NCBI GenBank assembly: GCA_947456995.1
Contig: CANGVB010000241.1
Location: 1 to 6,204, forward strand
Length of the DNA stretch: 6,204 nucleotides
From: Bryobacteraceae bacterium
Lineage (GTDB): Bacteria; Acidobacteriota; Terriglobia; Bryobacterales; Bryobacteraceae
Reading direction: 5' to 3'
The notes under the pieces are model-generated. The model saw only the letters and a program-made list of their open reading frames with translations. It searched no databases and was not told where the DNA came from. Shown here piece by piece: positions 5,014 through 6,204 of the stretch; positions within the stretch are counted from its first letter, which is position 1, and the number at the start of each line of letters is the position of its first letter. The translations under genes and the position numbers were made by a program.

Positions 5014-6204
5014 GTGCGTTTAAGCGAAATTTGCGTTCAGCGTCCAGTTTTTGCATTGATGCTCATCATGTTCCTCGTCGTGATGGGCGTCTTCAGCTTT
5101 ATGGACCTCGGGGTGGACCTCTTCCCCAAATCAGACGTTCCCACAGTTAACGTGCGAATCAACCTCCCCGGCGCTAGCCCCGAGGAAATGGTCTCCCAGG
5201 TTGTTCTCCCCATGGAAGAAGCCATCGCCTCCGTCGCTGGCATTGACGAAATGGTCGCCCGCGTCACCGAAGGTTCGGCCAACCTCCAGATCAACTTCGT
5301 CCTTGACCGCGACATCGCCGAAGCCGTCAACGACGTCCGTGAGAAAGTGTCTGCCGCCCAGCGAAAGCTTCCCCCCAACGCTCTCGCACCCACCGTTACC
5401 AAGAGCGACCTCGACGCCGACTCGATCATGCGCGTCTCGCTCTCTGGTTCGCGCCCTGTCCGCGACTTGACTGAAATTGCCGACAAGACCGTCCGTCGTG
5501 GTCTCGAAACTGTCGATGGCGTCGGTATCGTCGACGTTCAGGGTGGCACCAGCCGCCAGGTCAATGTCTACCTCGACATCGACAAAATGAATGCCTACTC
5601 CCTCAGCGCCCAGCAGATCCAAAGCGCTGTCATGACCGAAAACGTCGAAGCCCCCGGCGGCCGTATCGTCAAGGGTGGTTCTGAACTGGGTGTCCGCACC
5701 CTCGGTCGGGTTGAGTCGATTAAAGACTTCGATCGCATCATCGTCAAAAACGTCAACGGCTCCCCCATCCGCATTCAGGACATTGGCCATGTCGAGGACG
5801 GCACCGCTGAGCGCCGCAGCTTCGCTTATTACAAGAACACTCCCGCCGTACTGATCGAAATCCGCCGCCAGACCGGCGTCAATACCGTTAAGGTTGTTGA
5901 CGCTCTTCAGGTGAAGTTGAAAGAGATGCAGGGCCAGTTGCCCCCCGGCGTCAAGCTCGACATCATCTCCGAACAAGCCACCTATATCCGCGCCTCTGTC
6001 GCAGCTCTCGAAGATCACCTTGTCCTCGGCAGCTTGCTTGCTTCGCTCATCATCTGGGTCTTCATCCGCGACTGGCGCACCGTCTTCATCAGCTCCATTA
6101 CCATCACCACCACTATCAACACTACCTTCACCGTACTCAAGGCGCTGGACTTTACCCTAAAATCGATGACCTTGTTAGGGCTAACGCTAGCGGTAGGTAT
6201 AGTC
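5014..6204 (+). CDS. RND-family efflux transporter, inner-membrane pump subunit (HAE1/AcrB-like), N-terminal part
   Basis: This is a proton-driven trimeric pump that exports drugs or other small molecules with a periplasmic adaptor and an outer-membrane channel. The frame is open from GTG 5014 to the right edge, giving 397 residues of about 1,000-1,050. Residues 1-11 (MRLSEICVQRP) are the cytoplasmic start, 12-30 the first membrane helix, and LGVDLFPKSDVP (32-43) the conserved exit into the porter domain. About 40-325 are porter subdomains PN1 and PN2 (LPGASPEEM, GVGIVDVQGG, APGGRI, PPGVKLDIISEQ). Residues 336-351 form helix 2, 357-375 helix 3, and MTLLGLTLAVGIV (385-397) begins helix 4. The window ends just before the Asp-Asp proton relay. 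Helix 3 is unusually Thr-rich (ITITTTINTTFT, 362-373). The sequence fits multidrug-type rather than heavy-metal pumps, but substrate is unknown. No adaptor gene lies upstream; it may follow downstream. Confidence 0.93.
   Translation, partial: MRLSEICVQRPVFALMLIMFLVVMGVFSFMDLGVDLFPKSDVPTVNVRINLPGASPEEMVSQVVLPMEEAIASVAGIDEMVARVTEGSANLQINFVLDRDIAEAVNDVREKVSAAQRKLPPNALAPTVTKSDLDADSIMRVSLSGSRPVRDLTEIADKTVRRGLETVDGVGIVDVQGGTSRQVNVYLDIDKMNAYSLSAQQIQSAVMTENVEAPGGRIVKGGSELGVRTLGRVESIKDFDRIIVKNVNGSPIRIQDIGHVEDGTAERRSFAYYKNTPAVLIEIRRQTGVNTVKVVDALQVKLKEMQGQLPPGVKLDIISEQATYIRASVAALEDHLVLGSLLASLIIWVFIRDWRTVFISSITITTTINTTFTVLKALDFTLKSMTLLGLTLAVGIV

Noticed and set aside
5000..5014. GGAGTTCGAACCC, similar to a tRNA T-loop (B-box) and hence a possible tRNA end or attachment site
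   Set aside because: The flanks do not pair as a T-stem on either strand, no acceptor or anticodon arm is present, and the bases are explained by the Shine-Dalgarno sequence and spacer of the pump gene.
2543..5023. Very long plus-strand open frame (826 codons) across the end of dinB, the mosaic gene and fabD
   Set aside because: It lies antisense to two well-supported minus-strand genes with family motifs. Its protein is a Pro/Ser/Arg/Cys-rich mixture with no domain pattern. Codon bias of the real genes removes stops in this frame.
5131..6018. Minus-strand open frame of 295 codons rich in Asp, Gly and Val
   Set aside because: It is the exact antisense shadow of the RND pump, whose plus-strand frame has clear family motifs, a Shine-Dalgarno sequence and a start.

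Overview
This window is a gene-dense stretch of a moderately GC-rich bacterial chromosome with strong use of C-ending codons. The protein set is a release-factor methyltransferase, VapBC, DinB, FabD and an RND pump. Together with the style of the RND and DinB proteins it suggests a soil-type Gram-negative, most like an acidobacterium. That placement is an impression from the protein sequences and is not proven. I see no rRNA, tRNA, CRISPR array, insertion sequence or phage gene.

Layout, left to right. Positions 2-394 (+) hold the C-terminal half of PrmC (HemK), cut by the left edge. A small, possibly real membrane protein (316-621, -) overlaps its 3' end tail to tail. Next comes a VapBC-type toxin-antitoxin pair (719-1000 and 1004-1399, +) and, 58 bases later on the same strand, dinB for DNA polymerase IV (1458-2690). 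A small intrinsic-terminator-like hairpin (2695-2714) follows dinB.

From 4956 down to 2699 a two-gene minus-strand operon runs towards dinB: fabD (malonyl-CoA:ACP transacylase) and, 5 bases after it, a 435-residue protein that I read as a mosaic. It has a degenerate RsmG/GidB-like methyltransferase domain, then a YqcC-like (DUF446) domain, then a C-terminal domain I do not recognise. This is the most novel item in the window.

Divergent from fabD, across a 57-base gap with a possible promoter and a perfect 13-base palindrome, is a large RND-family efflux pump gene (5014-6204, +). It runs off the right edge just before the expected Asp-Asp proton-relay motif.

Functionally the window mixes housekeeping genes (translation termination, fatty-acid synthesis), damage-tolerant DNA synthesis, a stress-type toxin-antitoxin module and an efflux pump. 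There is no single obvious system. The points worth following are the mosaic protein coupled to fabD, the vapBC-dinB arrangement, the palindrome in the fabD/RND gap and the odd threonine-rich membrane segment of the pump.
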